Of a stretch of 64,000 bases of DNA, positions 25,410 through 36,171 are shown one piece after another (position 1 is the first letter of the stretch; each line of letters begins with the position of its first letter). The notes beneath the pieces were generated by a model. That model was given only the letters and a program-made list of their open reading frames with translations, had not been told where the DNA came from and made no database searches. A program made the translations under genes and the position numbers. This stretch comes from Bordetella genomosp. 10 (GTDB taxonomy: Bacteria > Pseudomonadota > Gammaproteobacteria > Burkholderiales > Burkholderiaceae_B). The stretch is taken from positions 992,001 through 1,056,000 of the forward strand of contig NZ_NEVM01000005.1 of assembly GCF_002261225.1 (NCBI RefSeq). The letters run 5' to 3'.

Positions 25410-25973
25410 ATGTTCGAAATTCAACCCGGCAATCATGCGAGCCACGATACCAACCGCGGCGCTGAAATCCTCATGCATCGCGGCGATGACGGCCAAGTGC
25501 GGCAGAACCTGCTGGACGACGTCGCCCTGATGCTCGGACGCCAGTTCAGCGCCTACACCGCCGTCTGCCAGGCCACGCTGGCGGCGCAATTGGGCATGCC
25601 GCTGTCCGATCTGCGCGCCTTGGAGATGGTGGTCGAATTCGACGCCCTGCCCACCGGCCAGCTCGCGCAATTGCTGGGGATCAGCTCCGGCGGCGCCACC
25701 GCCCTGATCAACCGCCTGGAGGAAACCGGCTACGTGAAGCGCGACCGCCATCCGCTGGATCGCCGCATCATCGTCATCCGCCCGGTGCCGGCCCGCTGCG
25801 CCGTGTTGAAGCGGCGCCGCCTGGTCGCCGACGAAGTCATCCTGCAGGCGCGCCGCCACGACCACCAGCAACTGCAGGCCATGCACGGTTTCCTGGCGCA
25901 ATGCATACGCGCGCTGCGCCATGAAACCCTGTCCTGGCTGGAGACGCGGCAGGATCCCGCGCTGGACGACTGA
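25410..25973 (+). CDS. MarR-family transcriptional regulator
   Basis: A 187-residue winged-helix regulator. The DNA-binding core reads LPTGQLAQLLGISSGGATAL followed by INRLEETGYVKRDRHPLDRR, with the DxR-type wing of MarR proteins. Helices before and after should form the dimer interface. The start is at the ATG after AGGAGTCC. Its neighbours (repeat lipoprotein upstream, convergent ABC importer downstream) do not identify a ligand. A strong terminator follows. Confidence 0.88.
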   Translation: MFEIQPGNHASHDTNRGAEILMHRGDDGQVRQNLLDDVALMLGRQFSAYTAVCQATLAAQLGMPLSDLRALEMVVEFDALPTGQLAQLLGISSGGATALINRLEETGYVKRDRHPLDRRIIVIRPVPARCAVLKRRRLVADEVILQARRHDHQQLQAMHGFLAQCIRALRHETLSWLETRQDPALDD

Positions 25974-26076
25974 GCGGCTCGCCCCGATTTCGATCGCCGC
26001 GACGAAGCGGCGATCGAACCGCCTTCCTGGCGGCCCACGCCCCTTGGGCCGCCGGGCGGCACGCAGCAGTGCTTTT

Positions 26077-26103
26077 GGATCCGCGCCGGGCGGATCCTTT
26101 TTT
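26077..26103 (+). terminator. Rho-independent terminator of the MarR gene
   Basis: GGATCCG (26077-26083), a 7-nt loop, CGGATCC (26091-26097), then six T. It lies about 100 nt past the MarR stop and just before the end of the convergent ABC ATPase gene. Confidence 0.85.
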
Positions 26104-26110
26104 GCTTTTC

Positions 26111-27854
<1,744 letters not shown>

Positions 27855-27862
<8 letters not shown>

Positions 27863-29483
27863 GGCGGCCTCCCCCTTCCGGCCCATCGCGCGAATCACGG
27901 CGCGAATCACCGCGAAGCGATGCACCGTCCGGATCGTCGTCATCACCCGGCGGCGAGCCGTCCGGCCCCTCCCCCTCCCGGCTGGTCTCGCGCGCCTCCG
28001 CCGGCACGGGCGACACGGCGAACACGCCGCTCACCAGCCCCGGCGCCGCCAGCGCGCGGCGGCGCGGACGGAAGCGCCGCGTGCGCGGGTCGAAGGCCGC
28101 GCGCACCGCGTCGGCGAACAGGTTGGCGGCCAGCACCAGCGCCAGCATGAACGCGAAGGCCGTGCCCAGGTTCCAGTAGATCATCGGATCCATGGACATC
28201 TCCAGCCGCGCGCCGTTGATCATCGAACCGAAGGAATTCATCGAGGGATCGACGCCTATGCCCAGGTAGGACAGCACCGCTTCGTACAGCACCAGCCCGG
28301 AAAACTCCAGCACCACCGTGATCAGCACGATGTGCATGACGTTGGGCAGCAGATGGCGGCGCATGATGGACCAGTCCGACACGCCGAACGCCCGCGCCGC
28401 CTGCACGAATTCCAGTTCGCGCAGCTTCAGCGCCTCGGCCCGCAGCAGCCGGCACAGGCCGGCCCAGCCCGTCAGCCCGAGGATCATGCACAGCAGGAAA
28501 AGCCGCAGGTCGGCGCGCGCGGCCGAGGTATCGAACAGCGCGGGATTGTTGTCGATGTAGACCTGCATCATCAGCACGCAGGCGGCCACCAGCAGGACGC
28601 CGGGGATGGAGGTCAAGGTGGTGTAGAGGTATTGGATGGCGTCGTCGACCTTGCCCTTGAAGTAGCCCGCGGCGATGCCGAACACGATGGCCGGCGGCAG
28701 CATGGCCAGCGTCGTCAGGCTGCCGATCACCAGGGCCGTGCGTATGCTCTTCAGCGCCTGCCACAGCACGTCGTTGCCGGTGCGGTCGGTGCCCAGCGCG
28801 TGGTAGCCGCTGGCCCAGCCGCCCAGCAGGCCGGCCACCAGCGCCAGGCCCGCGAAGGTGATCCACATGGCGCGCCAGCGGACGTCGGTATGGCCTTGCA
28901 GCACGTCGCGCAGGGCCTGGCGCCACTCGCCATGGGCGCGCGCCAGCGCCGCCGCCAGCAGCAGGCCGGCGACAACCGCCACGGCCGCGCCCGCCAGCAG
29001 GCCCAGGCCGCCGCGCCGCAGCACGTCGGGCAGGCGCTCCGTGGCGGTGTCGCGCAGGTGGGCGCCGCCCGCCCGCAGGCGCGGGAAATCGCGCACCGGC
29101 TTGCCGTCCACCAGCATGGTTTCCTTGGTGAACTGATGGGCGCGCAGGGGCGCGGAATAGGTCTTCTCGGGCTCGGTCAGGACGGTGCCGCGCAGCAGGG
29201 TGTCCAGCAGCGAGCGCGCCGCCGGCGCATAGGCCGGCGGCGCGTCGGCCGCGGCGCCGGGCAGCGGCGGCAGCCGCGGGCGGAAATGGACGGAGTCGAG
29301 CAGGCCGATGACCGCGAACACCGCCAGGATGACCGCCGCGCACATGGCCGGCCCGTCATGCGCCACCCGCGCCCAGGTGGCCCGCAGCGTGGGGGTGCGG
29401 CGCACGCGCCAGGCATAGGCCAGCACCGCGAGCACGATCAGGTAGAGGGCGACGTCGGTCCAGAGCAGAACGAATTTCGGCAT
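27855..29483 (-). CDS. Peptide ABC importer permease (YejE/OppC-like, extended)
   Basis: A 542-residue permease, much longer than the usual 300-340 of OppC/YejE. Two N-terminal helices (LLWTDVALYLIVLAVLAYAW and MCAAVILAVFAVIGL) are followed by a roughly 100-residue, mostly periplasmic insert, two more hydrophobic segments and the binding-protein-dependent permease core with the EAA-type loop QAARAFGVSDWSIMRRHLLP. The C-terminal tail after residue 490 is acidic and low-complexity (GDDDDPDGAS) and overlaps the ATPase start. The long insert with GTDRTGNDVLW is typical of the YejE branch. Confidence 0.9.
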
Positions 29484-29488
29484 GGCGT

Positions 29489-30466
29489 TCACTCGAATCG
29501 AACCCGGGGGTCGGCCAAGGTATAGGAGATATCGGCCAGGATGAGGCCGACGATGTACAGCACCGAACCCAGGAACACCATGGCGCGCACGATGGAAAAG
29601 TCCTGCGCGTTGATGGCGTCGATGGTGTAGCTGCCCAGGCCCGGGATGCCGAAGAAGGACTCGGCGATGAGGCTGCCCATGAACAGCAGCGGAATGGCCG
29701 AGATCGTGCCGGTCAGGATGGGCAGCATGGCGTTGCGCAGCACGTGGCGGAACAGCACGGCGTTCTCGGTCAGGCCCTTGGCGCGGGCGGTGCGCACATA
29801 GTCCTTGCCGATTTCCTCCAGGAACAGCGTCCGGTAGAAGCGCGCTTCCGGCCCCAGCCGCGAGATCACCGCCACCAGCACCGGCAGCGCCAGGAACTTG
29901 ACCATGTCCAGGCCCCCCGCATAGCCCGAATACGGCACCAGCCTCAGCTCCTTGGAAAACACCCACTGCCCCGCGATGATGTAGAACAGGCCGGAGATCG
30001 ACAGCAGCACCACGCATAGCACCACGCCCCAGAAATCCAGGCGCGTGGCGCGGAAGAACACCAGCATCAGCGCGAACGCGATGCTGGCGTACAGCCCCAA
30101 TATGAAGGTCGGCAGCGCCAGCGCCAGGCTGGGCCACATGCGCGTGCGGATCTCCCGGCCGATGTCGCGGCCGTTGTCGGACAGGCCGAAGTCCAGGGTC
30201 AGCAGCGGCACCGAGCGCTGGTAGAAGATGGTGTCGGTCGCCTTGCGCACGCCCGGCGCCGCGGCGTTGTAGAACAGCGGCTTGTCGTAGCCGCGCTCGA
30301 CCTTCCATTTTTCGATGGCGTCCTGGCTGATGCGCTGACCGCCGATCGACAGGCGCGCCATGTCGTCGGGCGTATTGACCGCGAAGAACAGCACGAAGGT
30401 GAAGAGATTGACGCCGATCAGGATCAGCACCCCGTACAGCAGGCGGCGGACAATGTAGGCGATCAT
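29489..30466 (-). CDS. Peptide ABC importer permease (YejB/OppB-like)
   Basis: A 325-residue permease with six predicted helices, starting MIAYIVRRLLYGVLILIGVN, the usual OppB/DppB opening. The large periplasmic loop after helix 1 is present, and the EAA loop is YVRTARAKGLTENAVLFRHV. Its ATG overlaps the receptor stop codon (ATGA), and the next permease starts 5 nt after its stop, so all four importer genes are coupled. Confidence 0.93.
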   Translation of the reverse strand: MIAYIVRRLLYGVLILIGVNLFTFVLFFAVNTPDDMARLSIGGQRISQDAIEKWKVERGYDKPLFYNAAAPGVRKATDTIFYQRSVPLLTLDFGLSDNGRDIGREIRTRMWPSLALALPTFILGLYASIAFALMLVFFRATRLDFWGVVLCVVLLSISGLFYIIAGQWVFSKELRLVPYSGYAGGLDMVKFLALPVLVAVISRLGPEARFYRTLFLEEIGKDYVRTARAKGLTENAVLFRHVLRNAMLPILTGTISAIPLLFMGSLIAESFFGIPGLGSYTIDAINAQDFSIVRAMVFLGSVLYIVGLILADISYTLADPRVRFE

Positions 30467-32763
30467 GGCGCGTTCTCCCCGCGGGCGCCGCTCGCGGCCG
30501 GCGCCTGTCCCGCGCGCGTGCCGAAAGCCGTTTGTGTTTCGCGGCGGCGCACGGCCACCCAGGACGGCCAGACGACCAGCACGGCCAGCGCCAGCAGCAG
30601 CCACAGCGGCCCCCAGCGCGGCTGGTTCCATTCCTGGATCTTGCGCGCGCGCAAGGCCGGGTCCAGCTTCATGTACTGCAAGGTATTGCGCACCATCTGG
30701 GTCGGCTTGGCGTTGCCCACCCACTGCTGGTACGCCCCGCCCGACTTGGGAAAATAGCCGAACATCCAGGGCGCGTCGCGCTGGACGATGGCCACCATGC
30801 GATCGATCAGGCGCTCCTTCTCGGGACCGTCGTCCAGGTATTTCATCTGCGCGAACAGCTTGTCGAATTCGGGGTTCTCGTAGTTGGCGGCGTTCTCGCC
30901 GCCCGAGGTCGCCTTGGCGTTGGGACCGTACAGCAGGAACAGGAAGTTCTCCGCATCCGGATAATCGGCGTTCCATCCCCACATGAACATCTGCGCCGCT
31001 CCGCGCCGCATCTTGTCCTGGAAACGGTTGTAGTCGGTCGAACGCACGTCCAGTTGGATGCCCAGCTTTTCGAGCTGGCGGCGCATCCAGTCGAACATCG
31101 GATTGGCGCCCATGCCGGTCATGGCGTCGTAGTGCAGCACCAGCGGCGCGCCCGTTTTCGCGTCGCGGCCGTCCGGATAGCCCGCCTCAGCCAGCAGCTT
31201 GCGCGCCACGGCCAGCGACTTGCGCACCGGCTTGCCGTCCACCACGTCATAGACCACGGGATTGATGCCCTCGGGCGGCTCGTGATAGCCGAGCACGCCG
31301 GGCGGCACCGGCCCGTAGGCCACCGCGGCCTGGCTGTTCTCGAAAATCGCGATGTACTCCTCCCAGTCGAAGGCGATGCTGATGGCCTGCCGCAGCTTGC
31401 GATTGCGTTCCTGCCGTTCGGGCGTATCGCCCTTGCCCACCACCGGGTCGTTCCAGTTGAAGCCCATGTACCAGTTCTGGGTCTCGACCGCGGTGGGTAG
31501 CTGGATGCCGTGCTCGCGGTATTTCTCCGCCTTCTCCGCCGAATCGCCCGCGGCCACCAGCATGGCCACGCCGTAGTCGCCGCGGTCGACCTGGGGAATG
31601 TCGTAATAGCCCTGCATGAATTTTCCCGACAGGGGAATGGTTTCCTTCTCGATGTTGAAGACCACGCGGTCGATGAAGGGAGTGGGCTTGCCGCAATCCG
31701 CCAGCCGCCCCGCCTCGCGGTCGCCCGGCTCGCCCACGCAGGGATAGGGCTCGCCGTGGAAATTGGGATTGCGCGCCAGCACGTGGCGGCGGTTCTGGAT
31801 GGATTCCACCATCATGTAGGGCCCGGTGCCCACCGGCCAGGTATTCAGCGAGAGGTTGCGGGAAGCCATGCCCGGCTGGCTGTAGAAGCGTTCCGCCTCC
31901 CAGGGGACGGGCGCGGTAAAGGTCATCGCCAGCCAATACTTGAACTGCGGATATTTGCCCTTGACGCGGATGCGCAGCGTATGGGCATCCACCGCCTGGA
32001 CGCCGTCGAAGCCGTCGGCGCGCAGGTCCATCCACGGCAGTTCCCGCTGGCCGGGCGCGAACCCGCGCCGCTGCGCCTGGTCGACCTGGCGCAGGTGGTC
32101 GCCGTACGCCTGCATGCCGACCACGTACTCGGCCATCAGGGAATAAATGGGGGAAACGATGCGCGGATTGGCCAGGCGGCGGAAGGCGTAGACGTAGTCG
32201 TCGGCCGTGAGTTCGCGCGTGCCCGTCTTGGGAAAATCCATGACGCTGGATTTGCCCTCCAGCTCGTCCGGCTTGAGGGGATAGTAGGTATAGCTGCCGT
32301 CGGCCTCGCGCGCGAACGCCGGATGGGGCTGGAAACGGATGCCCGGCCGGATGTGGATCTCGTACACGCTCTCGGCGATGGTTTCGCCGGGCGCGTCGGC
32401 CGGCAGGGGCCGGCCCTGGGCGTCCAGGTAGGACGGCGGATCGATGCTGGCGGCCGCCCGCGGGATCAGCTTGTATGGCCGCTGCAGATAGTCGTAGCCG
32501 TACAGGGTCTCATAGACGTTGTACGTATAGGGCGTCTCGTCGACCGAATAGGAACTGGCCGGGTCCAGGTACTTGGGGGAATTGCGGGCGAACGCGGTGT
32601 ACAGCGTATTCTGCTTCTCCGCGCCCGCCGGATAAGGGCTGTTGATCGGGCTTTCGCGCCCGCAAGCCGCCAGGCCGGCCAGCAGCCCCAGCAGCGCCAG
32701 CCGGGCTACCCAGGCCCACGGGCCGGCGCCGGCCGCCCGTGCCCTCCATCGCATACCTGCCAT
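30463..32763 (-). CDS. Peptide ABC importer solute-binding lipoprotein (family 5) with C-terminal membrane helix
   Basis: A 766-residue SBP_bac_5 protein, long for the family (500-620). The lipobox is LLAGLAACGRE. The core has family features such as TAFARNSPKYLDPASSYSVD, ELTADDYVYAFRRLANPRIV and YGPVPPGVLGYHEPPEGINP. At the C-terminus a hydrophobic helix, WGPLWLLLALAVLVVWPSWV, is followed by basic residues, so the protein may be anchored at both ends. The ligand is probably oligopeptide. The start is at ATG 32763 with GGGAAG upstream; a later ATG (32754) and an upstream TTG are less likely. First gene of the operon. Confidence 0.92.
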   Translation of the reverse strand: MAGMRWRARAAGAGPWAWVARLALLGLLAGLAACGRESPINSPYPAGAEKQNTLYTAFARNSPKYLDPASSYSVDETPYTYNVYETLYGYDYLQRPYKLIPRAAASIDPPSYLDAQGRPLPADAPGETIAESVYEIHIRPGIRFQPHPAFAREADGSYTYYPLKPDELEGKSSVMDFPKTGTRELTADDYVYAFRRLANPRIVSPIYSLMAEYVVGMQAYGDHLRQVDQAQRRGFAPGQRELPWMDLRADGFDGVQAVDAHTLRIRVKGKYPQFKYWLAMTFTAPVPWEAERFYSQPGMASRNLSLNTWPVGTGPYMMVESIQNRRHVLARNPNFHGEPYPCVGEPGDREAGRLADCGKPTPFIDRVVFNIEKETIPLSGKFMQGYYDIPQVDRGDYGVAMLVAAGDSAEKAEKYREHGIQLPTAVETQNWYMGFNWNDPVVGKGDTPERQERNRKLRQAISIAFDWEEYIAIFENSQAAVAYGPVPPGVLGYHEPPEGINPVVYDVVDGKPVRKSLAVARKLLAEAGYPDGRDAKTGAPLVLHYDAMTGMGANPMFDWMRRQLEKLGIQLDVRSTDYNRFQDKMRRGAAQMFMWGWNADYPDAENFLFLLYGPNAKATSGGENAANYENPEFDKLFAQMKYLDDGPEKERLIDRMVAIVQRDAPWMFGYFPKSGGAYQQWVGNAKPTQMVRNTLQYMKLDPALRARKIQEWNQPRWGPLWLLLALAVLVVWPSWVAVRRRETQTAFGTRAGQAPAASGARGENAP

Positions 32764-32838
32764 CCGGTCTTCCCACTGAGTATGTCCACGCAATGCGGGA
32801 AGGATAACAAACTGTAGCCGGCCCTCCGGGACAGGATG

Positions 32839-33438
32839 CTAGGGCGAGGACGCGGGGGCGCCGGCGGCGCACTTGCCCTGGTTCCAGCATTGGTAGCGCC
32901 ACTCCCAGGGCGCGATGGCGCCCGCCTGCGCCCACAGGCCCTTGCGCTGCTCGCGCGCCTTGCGCTCCACCGCCGGCAAGGAGGTGTCGCGCAGGTATTC
33001 GCCGTGGCGCGCCGTGTTGGCCCAGGCATAGCCGGCCTCCACCTGCTGCCAGTTCACCGTATGCCCCCCTTCGCCGGGCAGGTCGCAGACGTCGCGGGCA
33101 TACTGGTCTTTTTCATAGCACAGCGCCGTCAGCGTCTTGCCGGCCACCATGGCCTCCAGGCTCTTGCGCGCCGCCTGGCCGAAAGGCTGGCCCGGCCGGA
33201 CCTGCCCATGCCCCACTTCCGGCGCATCGATGCTGGCCAGGCGGACGCGGCGCTGGCCCTCGTCCGTCTGCAGGGTGATGGTGTCGCCGTCGGCCACGTT
33301 GACCACGCGGCCGTAGATCTCGTAAATCACGCTGCCGGCGCCGTTGACGCGCGCCGGCGCGTGCAGGGCCGACAGGTAGGCGACGCCGGCGCCGGCCAGC
33401 GCGCAGGCCAACGCGGCAACCGGCCGGGCCAGGCCCAC
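32839..33438 (-). CDS. Staphylococcal-nuclease-like (thermonuclease) protein
   Basis: At least 199 residues, with an N-terminal hydrophobic segment (PVAALACALAGAGVAYLSAL), probably a signal or membrane anchor, followed by an SNase domain. The domain shows VVNVADGDTITLQTDEGQRR, then VRLASIDAPEVG, matching the calcium and catalytic-arginine region of the family. A C-terminal WEWRYQCWNQGKC segment may form a disulphide. The conventional start is GTG 33438 without a good ribosome site. In frame 22 codons upstream, AGGAG stands five bases before an ATC codon (33502-33504), so the true start may be that ATC (see findings). Confidence 0.85.
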   Translation of the reverse strand: MGLARPVAALACALAGAGVAYLSALHAPARVNGAGSVIYEIYGRVVNVADGDTITLQTDEGQRRVRLASIDAPEVGHGQVRPGQPFGQAARKSLEAMVAGKTLTALCYEKDQYARDVCDLPGEGGHTVNWQQVEAGYAWANTARHGEYLRDTSLPAVERKAREQRKGLWAQAGAIAPWEWRYQCWNQGKCAAGAPASSP

Positions 33439-33641
33439 GCGGCCGAACAGGACGCGCAGCGAGCCGGACGAAAGCGTGCGACGTGGACTGGAACGGGCGA
33501 TGATGCGGTCTCCTGGGCCGATCGGTGGCCTCTCTCGATGGAGCGAATATTACCCGCGAGCGGCGCCCCGTGGACAGGAACGGGACGCTTATGCCACGGC
33601 ATGCCGGCGCCCGGGACGGCGCGGCACGCCCATGGTTCACG

Positions 33642-34706
33642 TCATAGCCAGCCGGCGCGGCGGAATCGCCAATAGAGCAGGCCGCAGGCGACGGCGATGC
33701 CCACCAGCGCACTGGGATAGCCGTAGGCCCACTTCAATTCCGGCATGTGCTCGAAATTCATGCCGTAGATGCCGGCCACGGCGGTCGGCACCGCCAGGAT
33801 GGCGGCCCAGGAGGCCAGCCGGCGGGTGGTGTCGTTCTGCTGCGATTGGCCGATCATCAGGCTGGCTTCGAAGGCGAAGGCCAGCGCCTCGCGCAAGGCG
33901 GCCACCAGTTCGTCGATGCGCACCACGCGGTCGGCCACCTCGCCGAAGTAAGGCCGCGCATTGGCGTCGATGGCGGTCATCTCCACGCGCGAGAGGCGGC
34001 GGCAGATTTCGGCCAGCGGCGCGATGGCGTTATGGATGCGCAGCAGGTCGCGCCGCTGGCGATAGAGCTTGCGGATATCGGAATCCTTGGCGCCGCGTAT
34101 CAGCAGTTTCTGCTCGGCATGCTCCACCACGCTTTCCAGGCGCGTGGCGGCCTGCACGTAGCGGTCGACCAGCAGGTCCAGCAACTCGGACGCCACGTAA
34201 TCGCTGCCGCGCGCCAGCAGGTCGGGCGCCGCCTCCAGCCGTTCGCGCACCACGCTGTGGCTGGCGGTCGCGCCGCGCCGCACGGTCAGCAGAAAGCCGT
34301 CGCCGATGACCAGTTGCGTTTCGCCGAACATGGGACGGTCGCCCTCGATTTCCACCGTGACGGCCACCACCAGCACCACGTGGCCGTAGTCGATGATCTT
34401 GGGCCGGCGGTGGGATTCGCCGATTTCCTCCAGCGCCTTGGGCCCCAGCCGCAAGGCGTCGCTGACCTCGGCCAGCAATTCCGGATGCGGATTCTTCAGG
34501 CCTATCCAGAGCAGGCTGTTTTCCTTGCCGATATAGGCGGAGAGTCCCTCGATGGGCACCCGCGCGGGGCTCCGGCCCTGCGTATAACCGACCGACGCCA
34601 CGACTTCGCCATGGTGGTCGTCGAAATCGCGGTTGAGCGGCGCCACCACCACCGGCGGCGGCTGGAGTTCGGGGTACAGGAAATCCTGGTCTTCTCTTTG
34701 CATCAT
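33642..34706 (-). CDS. CorA-family divalent metal transporter
   Basis: A 354-residue CorA-type channel. The N-terminal 290 residues form the cytoplasmic funnel, including the long stalk helix. The two C-terminal membrane helices follow, with the selectivity motif YGMNFEHMPEL between them (CorA usually YGMNF followed by a MPE-type loop). The protein ends WRFRRAGWL, with the basic terminal residues usual in the family. Likely Mg2+ or Co2+ uptake; a ZntB-type Zn2+ role cannot be excluded. Divergent from the first DUF72 gene. Confidence 0.9.
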   Translation of the reverse strand: MMQREDQDFLYPELQPPPVVVAPLNRDFDDHHGEVVASVGYTQGRSPARVPIEGLSAYIGKENSLLWIGLKNPHPELLAEVSDALRLGPKALEEIGESHRRPKIIDYGHVVLVVAVTVEIEGDRPMFGETQLVIGDGFLLTVRRGATASHSVVRERLEAAPDLLARGSDYVASELLDLLVDRYVQAATRLESVVEHAEQKLLIRGAKDSDIRKLYRQRRDLLRIHNAIAPLAEICRRLSRVEMTAIDANARPYFGEVADRVVRIDELVAALREALAFAFEASLMIGQSQQNDTTRRLASWAAILAVPTAVAGIYGMNFEHMPELKWAYGYPSALVGIAVACGLLYWRFRRAGWL

Positions 34707-34859
34707 GGTCGAAGATAGTACCCCCCTTCAATCGACTATGGGGCGCCATGGCGGCGGGAATACGAGTTGCGGCGCACAAGGCTGTCGGACGGCGTTCCAT
34801 CCCCTGACAGCGCCCTGACGGCCCTCCCTGACAGCCCTTTTCGATCCGAAGGAGCATCC

Positions 34860-35798
34860 ATGGCCGCCCACTCTCCCCCTGCTCTGCGCATCGGCATTTC
34901 CGGCTGGCGCTACGCGCCCTGGCGCGGCCGTTTCTATCCGCCGGGATTGCCCCAGGCGCAGGAGCTGCCTTACGCCGCGCACCAGTTCTGCACCGTGGAG
35001 ATCAACGGCACCTTCTACTCCCTGCAGCGTCCCTCCAGCTTTGCCGCCTGGCGCGACGCCACGCCGCGCGGCTTCGTCTTCAGCGTGAAGGGGCCGCGCT
35101 ACATCACGCATACGCGCCGCCTGCGCGACATCGAGGAACCCCTGGGCAATTTCTTCGCGTCGGGCGTGCTGGAGCTGGGCGAGAAGCTGGGGCCCATACT
35201 GTGGCAGTTTCCGCCGGGCATGCGCTGGGACCGCGCGCGTTTCGAGCCTTTCCTGGACCTCTTGCCGCGCGACACCCAGGCGGCCGCGCGGCTGGCCCGG
35301 CGCCACGGCCCGCAAGTCAGGCAGATCGGCATTCCCCGCGCCGGTCCGCGCCGTCCCCTGCGGCATGCCGTGGAAATCCGCCATGAGAGTTTCGCCACGC
35401 CCGAATTCATCGCCCTGCTGCGGGCGCACAACGTGGCGCTGGTGACCGCCGACACGGCCGGCAAATGGCCCTGGCTGGAAGACGCCACCGCCGATTTCGC
35501 CTACGCCAGGCTGCACGGCGACAAGGCCCTGTACAGCAGCGGCTACGGCCGCCGCGCCATCGCCGAATGGGCGCGGCGCCTGCGCGCCTGGGCCGACGGC
35601 CATCCCGGGCCGCGCCCGCGGCTGGCGGACGATGCGAAGCGCGCCGGCGCAAGGAAAGCCGACGCTCCGTCGGCCGGTCCGCGCGACGTCTACTGTTATT
35701 TCGACAACGACGTGAAAGTGATGGCGCCGCGCGATGCGCGCGCGCTGATGCAGGCCCTGGGCCTGCCCATGGCGCCCGAACCGCCGGCGGGGGATTGA
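34860..35798 (+). CDS. DUF72 family protein (first copy)
   Basis: A 312-residue TIM-barrel-like protein of the DUF72 (YecE) family, function unknown. Family blocks seen are RIGISGWRYAPWRGRFYP at the N-terminus, INGTFYSLQRPSSFAAW, LWQFPPGMRW, VEIRHESF, and the C-terminal DVYCYFDNDVKVMAPRDA. The start follows GGAG with ATG at 34860. A second DUF72 gene of another subtype lies 4 kb downstream. Confidence 0.9.
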   Translation: MAAHSPPALRIGISGWRYAPWRGRFYPPGLPQAQELPYAAHQFCTVEINGTFYSLQRPSSFAAWRDATPRGFVFSVKGPRYITHTRRLRDIEEPLGNFFASGVLELGEKLGPILWQFPPGMRWDRARFEPFLDLLPRDTQAAARLARRHGPQVRQIGIPRAGPRRPLRHAVEIRHESFATPEFIALLRAHNVALVTADTAGKWPWLEDATADFAYARLHGDKALYSSGYGRRAIAEWARRLRAWADGHPGPRPRLADDAKRAGARKADAPSAGPRDVYCYFDNDVKVMAPRDARALMQALGLPMAPEPPAGD

Positions 35799-35825
35799 AG
35801 CGCGGCACGCGGTTTGCTTCGAAAA

Positions 35826-35839
35826 GGAAGCATGCTTCC
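35826..35839. promoter_or_regulatory. Perfect 14-bp palindrome upstream of the small SFPASDP gene
   Basis: GGAAGCATGCTTCC is fully self-complementary and lies 77 nt before the start of the downstream small gene. A second dyad, CCGCGG at 35851-35856 and 35866-35871, follows. No T-run is present. Operator or processed hairpin. Confidence 0.45.
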
Positions 35840-35915
35840 GAGAGGCATGCCCGCGGCAGGCTCGCCCGCGGACCCGTGACGGAAAACGATGCCAGCAAGG
35901 CACAGGAGGTAGATC

Positions 35916-36161
35916 ATGACCGAATCCCATCGCAAGGACCACGAATCCGAAGCCCGCAAACGGCGCCATGAAGGCACCGCCCAGCGGCCGGAAGACAAGG
36001 TGCCTACCTACCAGGAAGCGCTGGACGAAGCCGTGGAGGAATCCTTTCCGGCCAGCGATCCCATTTCGCCCAGCGTCGCCGAGAAGGCCGACCGCGAGGT
36101 CTCCACGCCCAAGGACGACAAGGATTGGAAGCTCAAGCCGGGCAGCCAGACCAAGCGTTGA
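35916..36161 (+). CDS. Small acidic protein with SFPASDP motif
   Basis: An 81-residue hydrophilic protein without signal or membrane segment. The centre reads YQEALDEAVEESFPASDPIS, a motif I have seen in short conserved proteins of proteobacteria, often near general-stress genes; the function is unknown. The flanks are rich in Lys, Glu and Asp and likely disordered. AGGAGGT lies seven bases before the ATG, an excellent ribosome site, which supports real translation. Confidence 0.78.
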   Translation: MTESHRKDHESEARKRRHEGTAQRPEDKVPTYQEALDEAVEESFPASDPISPSVAEKADREVSTPKDDKDWKLKPGSQTKR

Positions 36162-36171
36162 ACGGCGCCCG

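Noticed and set aside
23462..25411. A 649-codon open frame on the minus strand opposite the repeat lipoprotein
   Set aside because: Its Pro/Ala/Thr/Arg content mirrors the Gly-rich lipoprotein codons. It has no ribosome site or recognisable domain, whereas the plus frame has a signal peptide and lipobox.
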